DNA of 37,930 bases. It comes from Planctomycetota bacterium. Lineage in GTDB: Bacteria > Planctomycetota > UBA11346. Numbering within the stretch: the first letter of the stretch is position 1; each line of letters opens with the position of its first letter. The position numbers were made by a program, and so were the translations under genes. Under the pieces are notes generated by a model. It was not told the origin of the DNA. It made no database searches and saw only the letters and a program-made list of their open reading frames with translations. Positions 8,944-16,950 of this stretch are shown piece after piece. The DNA lies in the NCBI GenBank assembly GCA_007695355.1, contig REDX01000145.1:1-37930 (forward strand), in the 5' to 3' direction.

Positions 8944-9771
8944 ATGCCTCGCCCTGCCCCCTTTCTTGCCGCCGCGGCCTGCCTGCTCGGCGCCCCGCTG
9001 ATTGCCCACTTCGGTATTTTAGTACCGCAAAAGGATGTGATCGACCCTGGCGTCGAATCCAGCATCCGCCTCAGCGCCGCCTTTGGCCATCCCGCCGATG
9101 GTGAATTGCTGGGCGGTGCTGCGCCAAGCGCTGTTGGCGTGGTGATTGAAGGCGAGCACCAGGATCTTAGCGAGCATCTGCAGTTGCACGATGAGGACGG
9201 CAAGGCCTGGTGGAGCCTGGATTTCGCAATAAGCACACCGGGCGATCATATCTTCTACTTGAATCCCACGCCCTATTGGGAACCGGCCGAAGATATTTAT
9301 ATTGCCCATTATGTAAAAACCCTCGTCACCGTCGGCGATGGCGGCGAGGGCTGGCAGGAAGCCCTGGGCAGCGAAATCACCCCGGCCGAATTGGTCCCCC
9401 TCACCCGCCCCAATGCCATGTGCGCGGGCAATTCCATCCGTGCCCAGGTGCTCTACCACGGCCAAGCAGTGGCCGGAGCGATGGTGGAAGTCGAACGTCT
9501 GCATTGGCAAGACCGCTCGGGACGGGCTCTCAATCCGCCCACCCCCTTGCACGAAACCCAAGAGCTGGTCAGCGATGAGCACGGCATCATCAGTTTCACT
9601 CCCCCTGCCTCCGGCTGGTGGGGCATCTCCGCCCTCATCGAAGACGAGCATCAGGAAGCCATTACGGGCTCAGCCCTGAGCATCACCCACCCCGAACTCG
9701 GGGAAAAGGCGGTGGAGGTGGGCGCTGTGCTGTGGTTCTATGCCTATCCCCTGGCCTGGGCTGACGAATAG
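8944..9771 (+). CDS. nikK: DUF4198 extracytoplasmic component of a nickel ECF transporter (NikK-like)
   Basis: A 275-residue exported protein. Residues 1-22 are a signal peptide with an Ala/Leu-rich core ending at APLIA, and the mature protein starts with HFG, an N-terminal His suited to metal binding. The rest is beta-rich with a His-rich mid-section and an Ig/carboxypeptidase-regulatory-like module (ALYHGQAVAGAMVEVERL-type pattern), as in DUF4198 proteins. DUF4198 proteins next to CbiM/NikM permeases are known as NikK, an auxiliary part of nickel transporters. The ATG at 8944 is preceded by CGGAG at 7 nt; a longer frame from 8848 has no such site. It is the first gene of the nik operon, 18 bp before nikM. 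Confidence 0.8.
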   Translation: MPRPAPFLAAAACLLGAPLIAHFGILVPQKDVIDPGVESSIRLSAAFGHPADGELLGGAAPSAVGVVIEGEHQDLSEHLQLHDEDGKAWWSLDFAISTPGDHIFYLNPTPYWEPAEDIYIAHYVKTLVTVGDGGEGWQEALGSEITPAELVPLTRPNAMCAGNSIRAQVLYHGQAVAGAMVEVERLHWQDRSGRALNPPTPLHETQELVSDEHGIISFTPPASGWWGISALIEDEHQEAITGSALSITHPELGEKAVEVGAVLWFYAYPLAWADE

Positions 9772-9789
9772 CGCCAGAGGCATCTCCCC

Positions 9790-10434
9790 ATGCATATGGC
9801 TGAGGGAATTTTAAGTCTGCCGATTATTGCCGGCGGTGCAGCCTGCTGCGCCGCCGGCTGTCTATGGGCCCTGCGCTCCTGTGGCCCGGAGCAGGTGACG
9901 CGGGTGGGCCTCATGGCCGCCGTCTTTTTCACCCTCAGTTTTATCCATGTCCCCCTGGCCGGGACCAGCGTCCACCTCCTCGGCTGCGCCCTGCTCGGAT
10001 TTATCCTTGGCCGACAGATTTGGCTGGCCCTCACCATCGCCCTCAGCTTGCAGGTTCTCTTGCTTGGCTACGGCGGTCTTACCACCATTGGCGTCACCGC
10101 CACCATGCTTGCCATTCCCGGCCATGCCGCCGGAACTCTGCTGCGGCGAAGCGGTCATTGGCCGGCGCGATGGCTAGGCCTGTTCGCTTTCACGCTTGCC
10201 CTTCTCGCCATTGAGGCCGCTCTGGTTTTGGCCTGGCTGGCCCTGTCCTTCTCCCAGGCCGGCGTGGTCAGCTGGTGGTTTGTCATCGCCCATCAACCGG
10301 TGGCGCTGGTGGAAGGGCTGCTCACCGCTGGCGCCGTGTGCTATCTCCAGCGCGCGCAGCCGGGATATTTTCATCCATCGATACCTGCCAAATGGACAGC
10401 CGCCACCGGTCCCGGTCCTGGAGGAGCGCCGTGA
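9790..10434 (+). CDS. nikM: Energy-coupling factor nickel/cobalt transporter substrate-binding subunit (NikM/CbiM)
   Basis: The integral membrane S-component that captures Ni2+ or Co2+. The 214-residue protein starts MHMAEGIL. In this family the N-terminal Met-His pair is inserted into the protein and His2 is a metal ligand. A second ligand cluster, IHVPLAGTSVHLLG, follows near 54-67, and about six hydrophobic helices can be seen. Company with NikK-like and NikL-like genes, rather than CbiN, points to nickel rather than cobalt. Its stop overlaps the next gene's GTG start (GTGA), so the two are translationally coupled. Confidence 0.88.
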   Translation: MHMAEGILSLPIIAGGAACCAAGCLWALRSCGPEQVTRVGLMAAVFFTLSFIHVPLAGTSVHLLGCALLGFILGRQIWLALTIALSLQVLLLGYGGLTTIGVTATMLAIPGHAAGTLLRRSGHWPARWLGLFAFTLALLAIEAALVLAWLALSFSQAGVVSWWFVIAHQPVALVEGLLTAGAVCYLQRAQPGYFHPSIPAKWTAATGPGPGGAP

Positions 10435-11009
10435 AAGCCCTATTGCGCAGCGCAAGTCTGTTCATCCTTCTCCTCGCCAGCATTTCTCCGCTGTGGGCCC
10501 ATCGCCTGCTGGTGTTTCCCGCGATTGCGGCCACGCACATTGAAATCCACGCCAGTTTTGGCCGTAATGCTCCGGCAATTGGGGCCCAAGTAACGGTGTA
10601 TACAGCCGACGGGGAGGCCTTACACCGTGGCCATACGGACGAGCGGGGGCACTTTCGCTTTCCCACCCCAGCCCCGCAGAATCTACTGGTGGTGGTCGAC
10701 GACGGCGCTGGGCACCGCAGCGAGCAGCGCATAACTGCCGATCGCCTTGCCCCCTTCTTTGATGCATCCCGCGCCGCAGAGCCCAGTTCATCGCAAACGA
10801 CGATGCCAGCAGCTGCTGCAAGCGGCAATGATACAATCCCAATGCAAGATCGTCTCGACGCATTGGAGGCGCGGATCGCGCAGCTGGAATTGGAATCGCA
10901 CCAGCGCCTGCCCTGGGAGCGCTTCCTCATTGGCCTGCTGGCGCTTTTCTGCCTAAGCCTCTTCGGCTGGGCCTGGGCCCAAGCCCGCGCCTGTAAACGA
11001 GGTAGCTAG
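10431..11009 (+). CDS. nikL: Nickel transporter auxiliary protein with two membrane anchors (NikL-like)
   Basis: I place the start at the GTG at 10431, which overlaps the nikM stop and follows GGAGGAG at about 5 nt; this gives 192 residues. The N-terminus is a signal or anchor segment (LFILLLASISPLWAH) followed directly by His. A beta-rich domain with QVTVYTADGEALHRGHTDERG follows, then a Ser/Ala-rich linker, a short predicted coiled coil (RLDALEARIAQLELE) and a C-terminal membrane helix near 160-182. This arrangement matches NikL, the small extra component of NikKLMQO-type transporters. The exact role of NikL in metal capture is not settled. Confidence 0.75.
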   Translation: MKALLRSASLFILLLASISPLWAHRLLVFPAIAATHIEIHASFGRNAPAIGAQVTVYTADGEALHRGHTDERGHFRFPTPAPQNLLVVVDDGAGHRSEQRITADRLAPFFDASRAAEPSSSQTTMPAAAASGNDTIPMQDRLDALEARIAQLELESHQRLPWERFLIGLLALFCLSLFGWAWAQARACKRGS

Positions 11010-11011
11010 AC

Positions 11012-11785
11012 ATGACCGATCCTTTGAGTCAGCCCTATTTGGGCCCCGCCGCCCCCTGGTTGATGGGCTGGGATATGCGCCTCCTGCTTCCCCTGGCCCT
11101 TCTCGCGAATCTCGCGGCGGTCAACCTACCGCGGCTTGAATGGGCCTTTATCGCTTTTTGTTTGGCTATTATCCTTGGCCTCGTCGCGCAAATTCGCTGG
11201 CAACGCCTGCTGCTTTTGCTTCTGCCGATCAATGGACTCTTGATTCCGGCGATCATCATTAAGGGTCTCAGCGAGGGTGGCCTAACGGTGAATTTTGCCG
11301 GCATCGAGTGGTCGTGGGCAGGGCTTGAATGGGGCCTGCTGTGGTGGCTGCGTGGACACAGCGGCTTAATGCTGGCCCTCATCTTACTCGCCAGCCGTCC
11401 CCTATCGCAAAGCTTGGCCGCTGCCCGCTGGTGGGGCTGTCCTGCCGCCTGCACCAGCGCCGCCGCCCTCGCCCTACGCTTTCAGCACACCCTGCGCTGC
11501 GAATGGCGGCGGACCAGCGAAGCAGCCCGCTTGCGCGGCTGGCAGCCAGGCTTTACCCGGCGCCGCTTACAAGGCCTGGCCTGGATGGTGGGCGGACTGT
11601 GCCTGCGTGCCGAACGCCGTTCTGCGCGCATCTATGCCGCCATGTCCCTGCGCGGTGGCAGCAGCGGCTTTCCACCCCAGGCCTGGCAGGCCCTATCCCA
11701 CCGCCAGCTGGCAATGACGGTGGCCCTATCCATGGGCCTTGGCATGCTGCTCATTCTGCCATGGCTGACTGCGCCCTTTCCCTAA
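11012..11785 (+). CDS. nikQ: ECF transporter transmembrane coupling subunit (NikQ/CbiQ, EcfT family)
   Basis: A 257-residue T-component that couples the S-component NikM to the ATPase. The first half contains several hydrophobic helices (LLLPLALLANL, FIAFCLAIILGLVAQI). The cytoplasmic part carries the coupling motif EAARLRGW near 170-177 and a second related arginine motif, AAMSLRGG, near 212-219. Both are typical EcfT X-R-X signatures that contact the ATPase Q-loop region. It begins 2 bp after nikL and overlaps nikO by 25 bp, so the whole set is one operon. Confidence 0.88.
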   Translation: MTDPLSQPYLGPAAPWLMGWDMRLLLPLALLANLAAVNLPRLEWAFIAFCLAIILGLVAQIRWQRLLLLLLPINGLLIPAIIIKGLSEGGLTVNFAGIEWSWAGLEWGLLWWLRGHSGLMLALILLASRPLSQSLAAARWWGCPAACTSAAALALRFQHTLRCEWRRTSEAARLRGWQPGFTRRRLQGLAWMVGGLCLRAERRSARIYAAMSLRGGSSGFPPQAWQALSHRQLAMTVALSMGLGMLLILPWLTAPFP

Positions 11786-12426
11786 TCGACTGCCACTTCG
11801 CCTATGAGGCTAACAAGCCCCTGCTACAAGGACTCTGCCTAGAGGCCGCAAGCGGGGCACGCATCGGCATTGGCGGCGATAATGGCTGCGGTAAATCCAC
11901 CTTGCTGCGCCTACTCCTTGGCCTTGGCCCTTGGCCCCTGCCCCCTCCCTGTCGTTACGAGGTTTTCCAGCGCCGTCTTTATCACAAAAGCGATCTCCCC
12001 TGGCTGCGTCGGCAAATCGGTTTTCTTAGCCAGCATGCGGAAGACCACCTCTTCTGCCCGCTGGTGATCGACGATGTTTGCTTTGGCCCCTTGCATCAGG
12101 GACTCCCACCAGAAGTCTCCCACGAACGCGCCCGCACCTGGCTGCAACATTGGGGCATTAGTGATCTCAGCGAATGCCCCAGTACACACTTAAGCGGTGG
12201 TCAGTCCCAACTAGCCGCCCTCGCCGCCATCTGCGCCTGCCAACCCAAAATTCTTATTCTCGATGAACCAAGCAGCGCCTTGGACGCCCGGGGCCGCGAA
12301 CTGCTTGTTCAGGGCTTGCAAGGACTCGACATGACTTTGATTATCGCCAGCCATGATCAGGACCTCCTTGAAGAAGTCTGCCACCAGCAATACAGACTCC
12401 TCCATGGGATAATCGGCCGAACATAA
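11761..12426 (+). CDS. nikO: ECF transporter ATP-binding subunit (NikO/CbiO)
   Basis: An ABC ATPase of 221 residues powering nickel/cobalt uptake. It shows Walker A GDNGCGKST (39-47), a Q-loop (FLSQHAEDHLF), the signature LSGGQ, Walker B ILILDEPSSALD and the switch His in IIASHDQD. The ATG at 11761 overlaps the end of nikQ by 25 bp and no strong Shine-Dalgarno is seen, consistent with translation coupled to nikQ. Only one ATPase is present, so it presumably acts as a homodimer. The length is slightly short for the family (about 230-280). Confidence 0.9.
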   Translation: MADCALSLIDCHFAYEANKPLLQGLCLEAASGARIGIGGDNGCGKSTLLRLLLGLGPWPLPPPCRYEVFQRRLYHKSDLPWLRRQIGFLSQHAEDHLFCPLVIDDVCFGPLHQGLPPEVSHERARTWLQHWGISDLSECPSTHLSGGQSQLAALAAICACQPKILILDEPSSALDARGRELLVQGLQGLDMTLIIASHDQDLLEEVCHQQYRLLHGIIGRT

Positions 12427-12475
12427 AATGTATTATCAATAACTTCAAAGGCTATTCATCGCAAAGGTACCACTG

Positions 12476-14176
12476 ATGCTCACTTTCGACTTGGCAACCA
12501 CGCCATTTTCCCGTCGTGGAACCTGGCTTTCTCTCTCGCAACCCCACTATGCGGGGTCGGGGTATCCCGCCGAAGGCCAAGGAATCTATTTACGCAGCAA
12601 CTGCGGACGCCCCAATCTCCGCCGTGAACTCGTGAAAATAGAAATTTTGCGCCATGATCGAGTCATTGAACAAATCAAAACAGTGGCGCAACCCGATGGC
12701 GTCACCATTCGTCCCCGACGCGGCCAAGGATGCGTGGAGCTTACCCTCTGCGCGCCCGGAACCCTACTCGTTAGCGCCAAAGGAGCACTAACGGTTCGCC
12801 TACGTCGCCGCGCTCAGGCAGGTGAGGTGGCTCATCCCTTAGGCTCCGGTTTACAAGTGATTAACTGTCGACAATCCTTGATGCGACTAGCCATCGAATG
12901 CCTGCAAGGCGAACAGCATCTACACGCCGATTGGGCACCAGATACCTGCCATGGGGACATGATGGTCACTCTCAAGCCAGATCAGAAGGGCCACCTTGAA
13001 GCGGCCCTCGATAGCTGGCAAAGCACCCATCACCGTGGCCCGCGACCATCCATGGCGGCGGCGCGTAAAGCATTAGCTAAGGAATTTGAGGCCTTTCGCG
13101 CCGCCCTTCCCCGCCATCGCCAAGCCAGCGCCTGCGAACTAGCCGACTATGTCCTTTTTAGCTGCACCGTCCCACCGCGTGGCCTACTCAAACGCGAAGC
13201 GGTGCTGATGTCGCGCAATTGGATGGATTCGGTGTGGTCCTGGGACAATTGTTTCAATGCCATGGCCCTCGCCCCCGGACACCCCAAATTGGCCTTTGAT
13301 CAGCTTATGCTAGAGGCCGATCTCCAAGATGCCGATGGCGCCTATCCCGACGCCGCCAATGACAGCTTTATCCACTACAACTTCAGTAAGCCGCCAGTGC
13401 AGGGCATTACCTACCGCTGGATTCAGCGCATCGCGCCAAAATTCTGGACCCGCTCCCGTACCGCCGCCTTCTATGAATCGGTATCCCGCTTTACCAACTG
13501 GTGGCTCAAGCATCGGCGCTGGCCTGGATCCCCCCTCTGCCATTACCTCCACGGCAATGATTCGGGCTGGGACAATAGTAGCGTCTTTGATATTGGCGCC
13601 CCCCTAGAAGGCGCTGACTTGGCCGCTTTTTTGTGCGAACAAATGCGCGCCCTTGCCGATATGGCCAAGCGCTTGGGCAAAACCGGCGAGGCGGCGCGCT
13701 GGATTAAACAGGCCGACAGCATGCAGCGCCAACTCTGCCGACTACTATGGGATGGTCGGCGTTTCCGCAGCCGACTCGCCGTAAACCAACAGCCAGTCGA
13801 TAGCCAAAGTCTCATTCCGGCGATGGCCATCGTCCTGGGCAAAGCCTTGGATCCCACAATCGCCACCGCAGTAATTGAGGACCTTCGAAGCTTTGTCACT
13901 CCCTGGGGCATTGCCACCGAACATCCTGAAAGCGAACGCTATGAGTCCGACGGTTATTGGCGCGGACCAATCTGGGCTCCTTCCACGTTTCTGATTGTCT
14001 ACGGCCTCCTCAATCAGGGCGAAGAATTATTGGCCAAACGCATTGCCCGTGGATTCTGTAAAGCCTGCGAAAAATCTGGATTCGCCGAAAATTTCGATGC
14101 CCTTACCGGCGCTGGCCTACGCGATCGTGCCTATACCTGGACCGCCAGCGTTTACCGCACCCTCTTACTGAAATAA
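12476..14176 (+). CDS. Glycoside hydrolase of the GH63/MGH1-like (alpha/alpha)6-barrel type
   Basis: A 566-residue protein with a ~170-residue beta-rich N-terminal part and a C-terminal (alpha/alpha)6 barrel. The barrel carries hallmark segments MDSVWSWDNCFNAMAL, LHGNDSGWDNSS, YWRGPIWAPSTFL and FAENFDALTG, the aromatic/acidic pattern seen in bacterial GH63-like glucosidases, mannosylglycerate hydrolase-type enzymes and trehalases. The Asp of SGWDN and the Glu of the FAENFD region are the probable general acid and base. No signal peptide is seen, so it is probably cytoplasmic and acts on an alpha-linked disaccharide or compatible solute; the substrate is not determined. AAAGG precedes the ATG. 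It follows nikO by 49 bp, but a functional link is not evident. Confidence 0.85.
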   Translation: MLTFDLATTPFSRRGTWLSLSQPHYAGSGYPAEGQGIYLRSNCGRPNLRRELVKIEILRHDRVIEQIKTVAQPDGVTIRPRRGQGCVELTLCAPGTLLVSAKGALTVRLRRRAQAGEVAHPLGSGLQVINCRQSLMRLAIECLQGEQHLHADWAPDTCHGDMMVTLKPDQKGHLEAALDSWQSTHHRGPRPSMAAARKALAKEFEAFRAALPRHRQASACELADYVLFSCTVPPRGLLKREAVLMSRNWMDSVWSWDNCFNAMALAPGHPKLAFDQLMLEADLQDADGAYPDAANDSFIHYNFSKPPVQGITYRWIQRIAPKFWTRSRTAAFYESVSRFTNWWLKHRRWPGSPLCHYLHGNDSGWDNSSVFDIGAPLEGADLAAFLCEQMRALADMAKRLGKTGEAARWIKQADSMQRQLCRLLWDGRRFRSRLAVNQQPVDSQSLIPAMAIVLGKALDPTIATAVIEDLRSFVTPWGIATEHPESERYESDGYWRGPIWAPSTFLIVYGLLNQGEELLAKRIARGFCKACEKSGFAENFDALTGAGLRDRAYTWTASVYRTLLLK

Positions 14177-14605
14177 GCGCTAAGGACGAGCTGCAATAGA
14201 AAAATAGCGATAAGTGCTATCCTTCTATCGTTGCTCGCACATCGCCGATCGCTGCTATCGCGCCATTATCGTAATACCTTATGCGCGCAAAGGCGATGGC
14301 GAAAAATCTTATCTCAGCTCGCCAGTAACCCTGGAAATCCCCTAGGCTTTTAAGTCTAAATGATTTTCACAATGATTGGCGTATAATCACCGTAACGATT
14401 CTCGTCTCGATTAATTTTGGGTCGACAGTATTTAGATATTGCAATCATGAGATAACTTTTATAGTTGCCGAAGGTTTTCATGTGAAAACCCATGTCACGC
14501 TGGCTGCTGTTCCAGGTTTCCTCACTGAGACTCGGATATCTCAGCAAGCATGCGCACCTAAAGAAAATCCCGGTTTCAACTACCGCACCCAAGAAGGAGC
14601 CATCT
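14177..14605 (+). other. Long intergenic leader of the histone H1-like gene
   Basis: No convincing gene is seen here. A perfect -10 box TATAAT lies at 14382-14387, with no good -35 box at the usual distance; it would give a leader of about 210 nt. The region around it is AT-richer than its surroundings. Within the leader, GGTTTTCA (14473-14480) and TGAAAACC (14483-14490) form an inverted repeat that could be a protein-binding site or a small hairpin. The upstream part (14200-14280) contains several imperfect repeats around GCTATC/GATAGC. Confidence 0.4.
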
Positions 14606-14965
14606 ATGGCCAAAGCCCGTATCACCAAAGCTGCCAGCAAAGTTGCCAGCAAAGCAACCGGCCCCAAACCCAAGGCTGCCGGCGTCAAAAAGGTAGCCAA
14701 AGTTGCTAAGAAAGTCGCCGCCGTCAAAACTGCCGGAAAGCCTGCCGCGGCAAAGAAAATTGCCACCAAGGTTGCCCGCGGTCGCAAGACGGTACAGACT
14801 GCCGCTGCGGCCCCCGCCGCCAGCGCTAGCCTCACCGGCAAGCCCGGTCGTCCGCCGACGCTGCCCGCCATCCCCGTTGCTAAAATCAAGTTGGAACTGG
14901 CAGCCTCGATTAAGGCCGCCGAGCGCAGCTTGGCCAAACTTAAGAAGCTCGCTGGCCAAATCTGA
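14606..14965 (+). CDS. Histone H1-like lysine/alanine-rich DNA-binding protein
   Basis: A 119-residue, very basic protein. Residues 1-60 are built from short Lys/Ala/Val repeats (for example KVASKATG, KKVAKVAKKVAAV), as in histone H1 C-terminal tails and bacterial H1-like proteins. A GKPGRPPTL segment near 77-85 has the Gly-Arg-Pro core of an AT-hook. The last ~30 residues (KLELAASIKAAERSLAKLKKLAGQI) look like an amphipathic helix, perhaps for dimerisation. It probably binds DNA and compacts the nucleoid. The start at 14606 has AAGAAGGAG upstream; a longer reading from 14492 lacks a site. A strong terminator follows. Confidence 0.85.
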   Translation: MAKARITKAASKVASKATGPKPKAAGVKKVAKVAKKVAAVKTAGKPAAAKKIATKVARGRKTVQTAAAAPAASASLTGKPGRPPTLPAIPVAKIKLELAASIKAAERSLAKLKKLAGQI

Positions 14966-14991
14966 GGCAATAGCGACAGGGTCATCTGACC

Positions 14992-15026
14992 GCCCGGCCT
15001 GTTGATGCAACAGGCCGGGCTTTTTT
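14992..15026 (+). terminator. Rho-independent terminator of the histone H1-like gene
   Basis: GCCCGGCCTGTT (14992-15003) and AACAGGCCGGGC (15009-15020) form a perfect 12-bp stem with loop GATGC, followed by six T residues (15021-15026). It is 27 bp after the stop codon. Confidence 0.92.
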
Positions 15027-15155
15027 ATGGATGCAAGGCACCAAGGTAAATCCACCGCTGCTGCAAGGCCGCCTAGGGTACACGTGAGACATCCCGGATG
15101 ATCGGCACACTAACTGGGGCGGTCTCACTTCTTCGTTGCCATAGGCCCCCTCGTC

Positions 15156-15698
15156 ATGCAGCATAGCCGCATGCAACTGCTCAATTACGCCAGCCCCTTG
15201 ATCCTTTCCGCCATCCTCGTCGTCGGCTGTTCCCGATCGACCACGGAAAACGATTCTTCCGTCCACGCCATCGACGAACCGGCAGCGGAGTCCGTCGGCC
15301 TCGGTGAACAGCCCATCTCCATCCCCATAGCTTCAAGGGTACGCACAGCCGAGGATGAGCGGCGCCTATGGTTGCCACCGATCAATACCAGCCTCAATAA
15401 AGGCGAAGAAGTTCCCCTCAGCGAGATCCGGGCAGTGGTAAGCCAGGCACGAGAGCAAGCCGATACCGCCCTCGCCAGCAATGACCTGCAGGAATTGGCC
15501 GCAGCACAGACGGCGCTTTTACAGGCCCAGCGATCCATCTACGCTCTAGCCGTGCGCATGCGCAGCAAATGGACAAAGATGGAATATCAGAGCTTCCTTG
15601 CCGATCTCAGTTTCCATCAAATACTCGACCTTAGCAGCCTGATCAATTTGCGCCAAAGCACCCTCGCCTACGAAGCCCGTTTGTGGGCGGGAGAGTAG
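15156..15698 (+). CDS. Putative lipoprotein of unknown function
   Basis: A 180-residue protein with a lipoprotein signal: a hydrophobic stretch (LILSAILVVGC) ending in the lipobox VVGC near residue 25, followed by Ser-rich sequence. The mature part is mostly helical and charged, with EVPLSEIRAVVSQAREQADTAL and a Gln/Ala-rich segment, and could form a coiled coil. I recognise no family. The start may be the ATG at 15156 or 15171; neither has a strong ribosome binding site. A second small lipoprotein gene follows after a possible terminator. Confidence 0.65.
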   Translation: MQHSRMQLLNYASPLILSAILVVGCSRSTTENDSSVHAIDEPAAESVGLGEQPISIPIASRVRTAEDERRLWLPPINTSLNKGEEVPLSEIRAVVSQAREQADTALASNDLQELAAAQTALLQAQRSIYALAVRMRSKWTKMEYQSFLADLSFHQILDLSSLINLRQSTLAYEARLWAGE

Positions 15699-15727
15699 GC
15701 CCCTAGGGGCTGGTCGCGGATTTTCAC

Positions 15728-15745
15728 CCGCCAGCGGGCGGTTTT
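15728..15745 (+). terminator. Short hairpin between the two lipoprotein genes
   Basis: CCGCC (15728-15732) and GGCGG (15737-15741) flank the loop AGCG and are followed by TTTT. The stem is only 5 bp, so termination is plausible but may be partial. Confidence 0.45.
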
Positions 15746-15776
15746 CATTCCCTTTTACTCATTGCTTGGAGCCCTT

Positions 15777-16067
15777 ATGCGCACCCCTCTCATCGCCACC
15801 GCTCTTGTTGCCATCCTGGTGCTGGTCAGCCTCATTGGCTGTTCGCGCAAAACCAATTTAGCTCGCACCTATTACCAATTGGGGGTCAGCGAGGCAGCTC
15901 TGGATAGTCACCTCCAGCAAATTCGAGAGCTCAAAACCGTGCGCAATCTGACTCACGCCCACGACTCTAGCGACAAGGTGACCATTGTCCTCTACGTCGA
16001 TACTCGCAACCCTTATGAAGCCGGAGAGTTAATGCGCTCACTGGGATATACCCGTGTCCGCGACTAA
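15777..16067 (+). CDS. Small putative lipoprotein
   Basis: A 96-residue protein. A hydrophobic signal (LIATALVAILVLVSLIGC) ends in the lipobox LIGC, predicting an N-terminally lipidated protein. The rest has a short helix and a beta pattern (KVTIVLYVDTRNPYEAGELMRSLGYTRVRD) that resembles a small alpha/beta fold. No family is recognised. The ATG at 15777 is preceded by TTGGAG; the upstream ATG at 15762 would add five residues and has no such site. Confidence 0.65.
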   Translation: MRTPLIATALVAILVLVSLIGCSRKTNLARTYYQLGVSEAALDSHLQQIRELKTVRNLTHAHDSSDKVTIVLYVDTRNPYEAGELMRSLGYTRVRD

Positions 16068-16131
16068 AAGAATCTAACAAGGCCGCTGAAGGCCAGAGCC
16101 ACTTGGCTTCCTAGGCTCCTTCATCAGCCAA

Positions 16132-16950
16132 TCACTCCCAGCAACGGCCCATGGCCAAAGTTACCTGCTGTATATCCTCAAAGCCTTGGCGCCAAAAGGT
16201 AATGGTGATTTCCTGCTTCGGCCGGACCTGTTCTAAGGCTGCGGGGATACACCAGCGGGTGGCCGTGGCCATAGCGTCTACGGCCAAGAGGACATCCCCT
16301 GGACGTAGGCCAACCCGCGCCGCCGGTGAACCATCGGCCACCCGCACCAAGAGCAGGCCGCGGCGGCGATCGAAGCCCTCAAGAGCAATCGGCTTGGTCC
16401 AAATGCCCATCCAAGCGCGATCTTCCGGATGATCATGGGGCAGGGTAGTACCCTCGGTATTGACAGCCGGTACAGCGGCATCGCGATGGATAACCCGAAC
16501 CGCTGCGTGACGATGGTGGGGCGTCTCTATGGCCGCGCCATACTCATCAAAGATTTGCGAACCTGGCGCCTGAGACTCCGCCCAGGGCAGGACAAAAATG
16601 ACCGCGGCGGCGATGGCGGCGGCGGCAACCAGCCAACCGCTCCACAAGGGCAGCTGACGAGATGGAGCGTTCGCTGGCGTGGCGCTGGAAAGACGCTCGC
16701 GAATCAGCGTGGCCATGCCAACGCCCGGACCAGACAACCGAGGGTCACGCACCGCTTCCGGTAGATCTGCCAGGGCAGCGCGCCAAAAACGCTCTTCCGC
16801 CTGAAGTGCAGGATCGGCAGCAATGGCTTGGCGCAGCGTCGCCATCGTTTTTGGATCAAGGTCACCGGCAACGTAATCAGCAACCCGCTCGCGCAGATCA
16901 ATAAGCGCCTCATCTTCATGAAGGTCCTGATTACAGTATTCAGGCTTCAT
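16132..16950 (-). CDS. Membrane-anchored anti-sigma-like protein with C-terminal PDZ domain
   Basis: A 272-residue protein encoded directly after an ECF sigma factor. Residues 1-60 (RVADYVAGDLDPKTMATLRQAI) resemble the cytoplasmic part of anti-sigma factors. One transmembrane helix (WLVAAAAIAAAVIFVL, near 106-121) follows. The periplasmic part ends in a PDZ-like domain (GSPAARVGLRPGDVLLAVDA, near 220-245). The ATG at 16950 is preceded by GAGGAGG and overlaps the sigma gene by 11 bp, so expression is coupled. No HxxxCxxC zinc motif is visible, unlike ZAS-type anti-sigmas. I infer an anti-sigma role from position and topology only. The PDZ domain might sense unfolded termini. Confidence 0.7.
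   Translation of the reverse strand: MKPEYCNQDLHEDEALIDLRERVADYVAGDLDPKTMATLRQAIAADPALQAEERFWRAALADLPEAVRDPRLSGPGVGMATLIRERLSSATPANAPSRQLPLWSGWLVAAAAIAAAVIFVLPWAESQAPGSQIFDEYGAAIETPHHRHAAVRVIHRDAAVPAVNTEGTTLPHDHPEDRAWMGIWTKPIALEGFDRRRGLLLVRVADGSPAARVGLRPGDVLLAVDAMATATRWCIPAALEQVRPKQEITITFWRQGFEDIQQVTLAMGRCWE

Noticed and set aside
9019-9651. A 210-codon minus-strand open frame opposite nikK
   Set aside because: It lies within the nik operon on the opposite strand and has no recognisable features.
14356-14985. Minus-strand open frames of 209 and 159 codons across the histone H1-like gene
   Set aside because: They mirror the Lys/Ala repeats of the plus-strand gene, which has the ribosome binding site and terminator.
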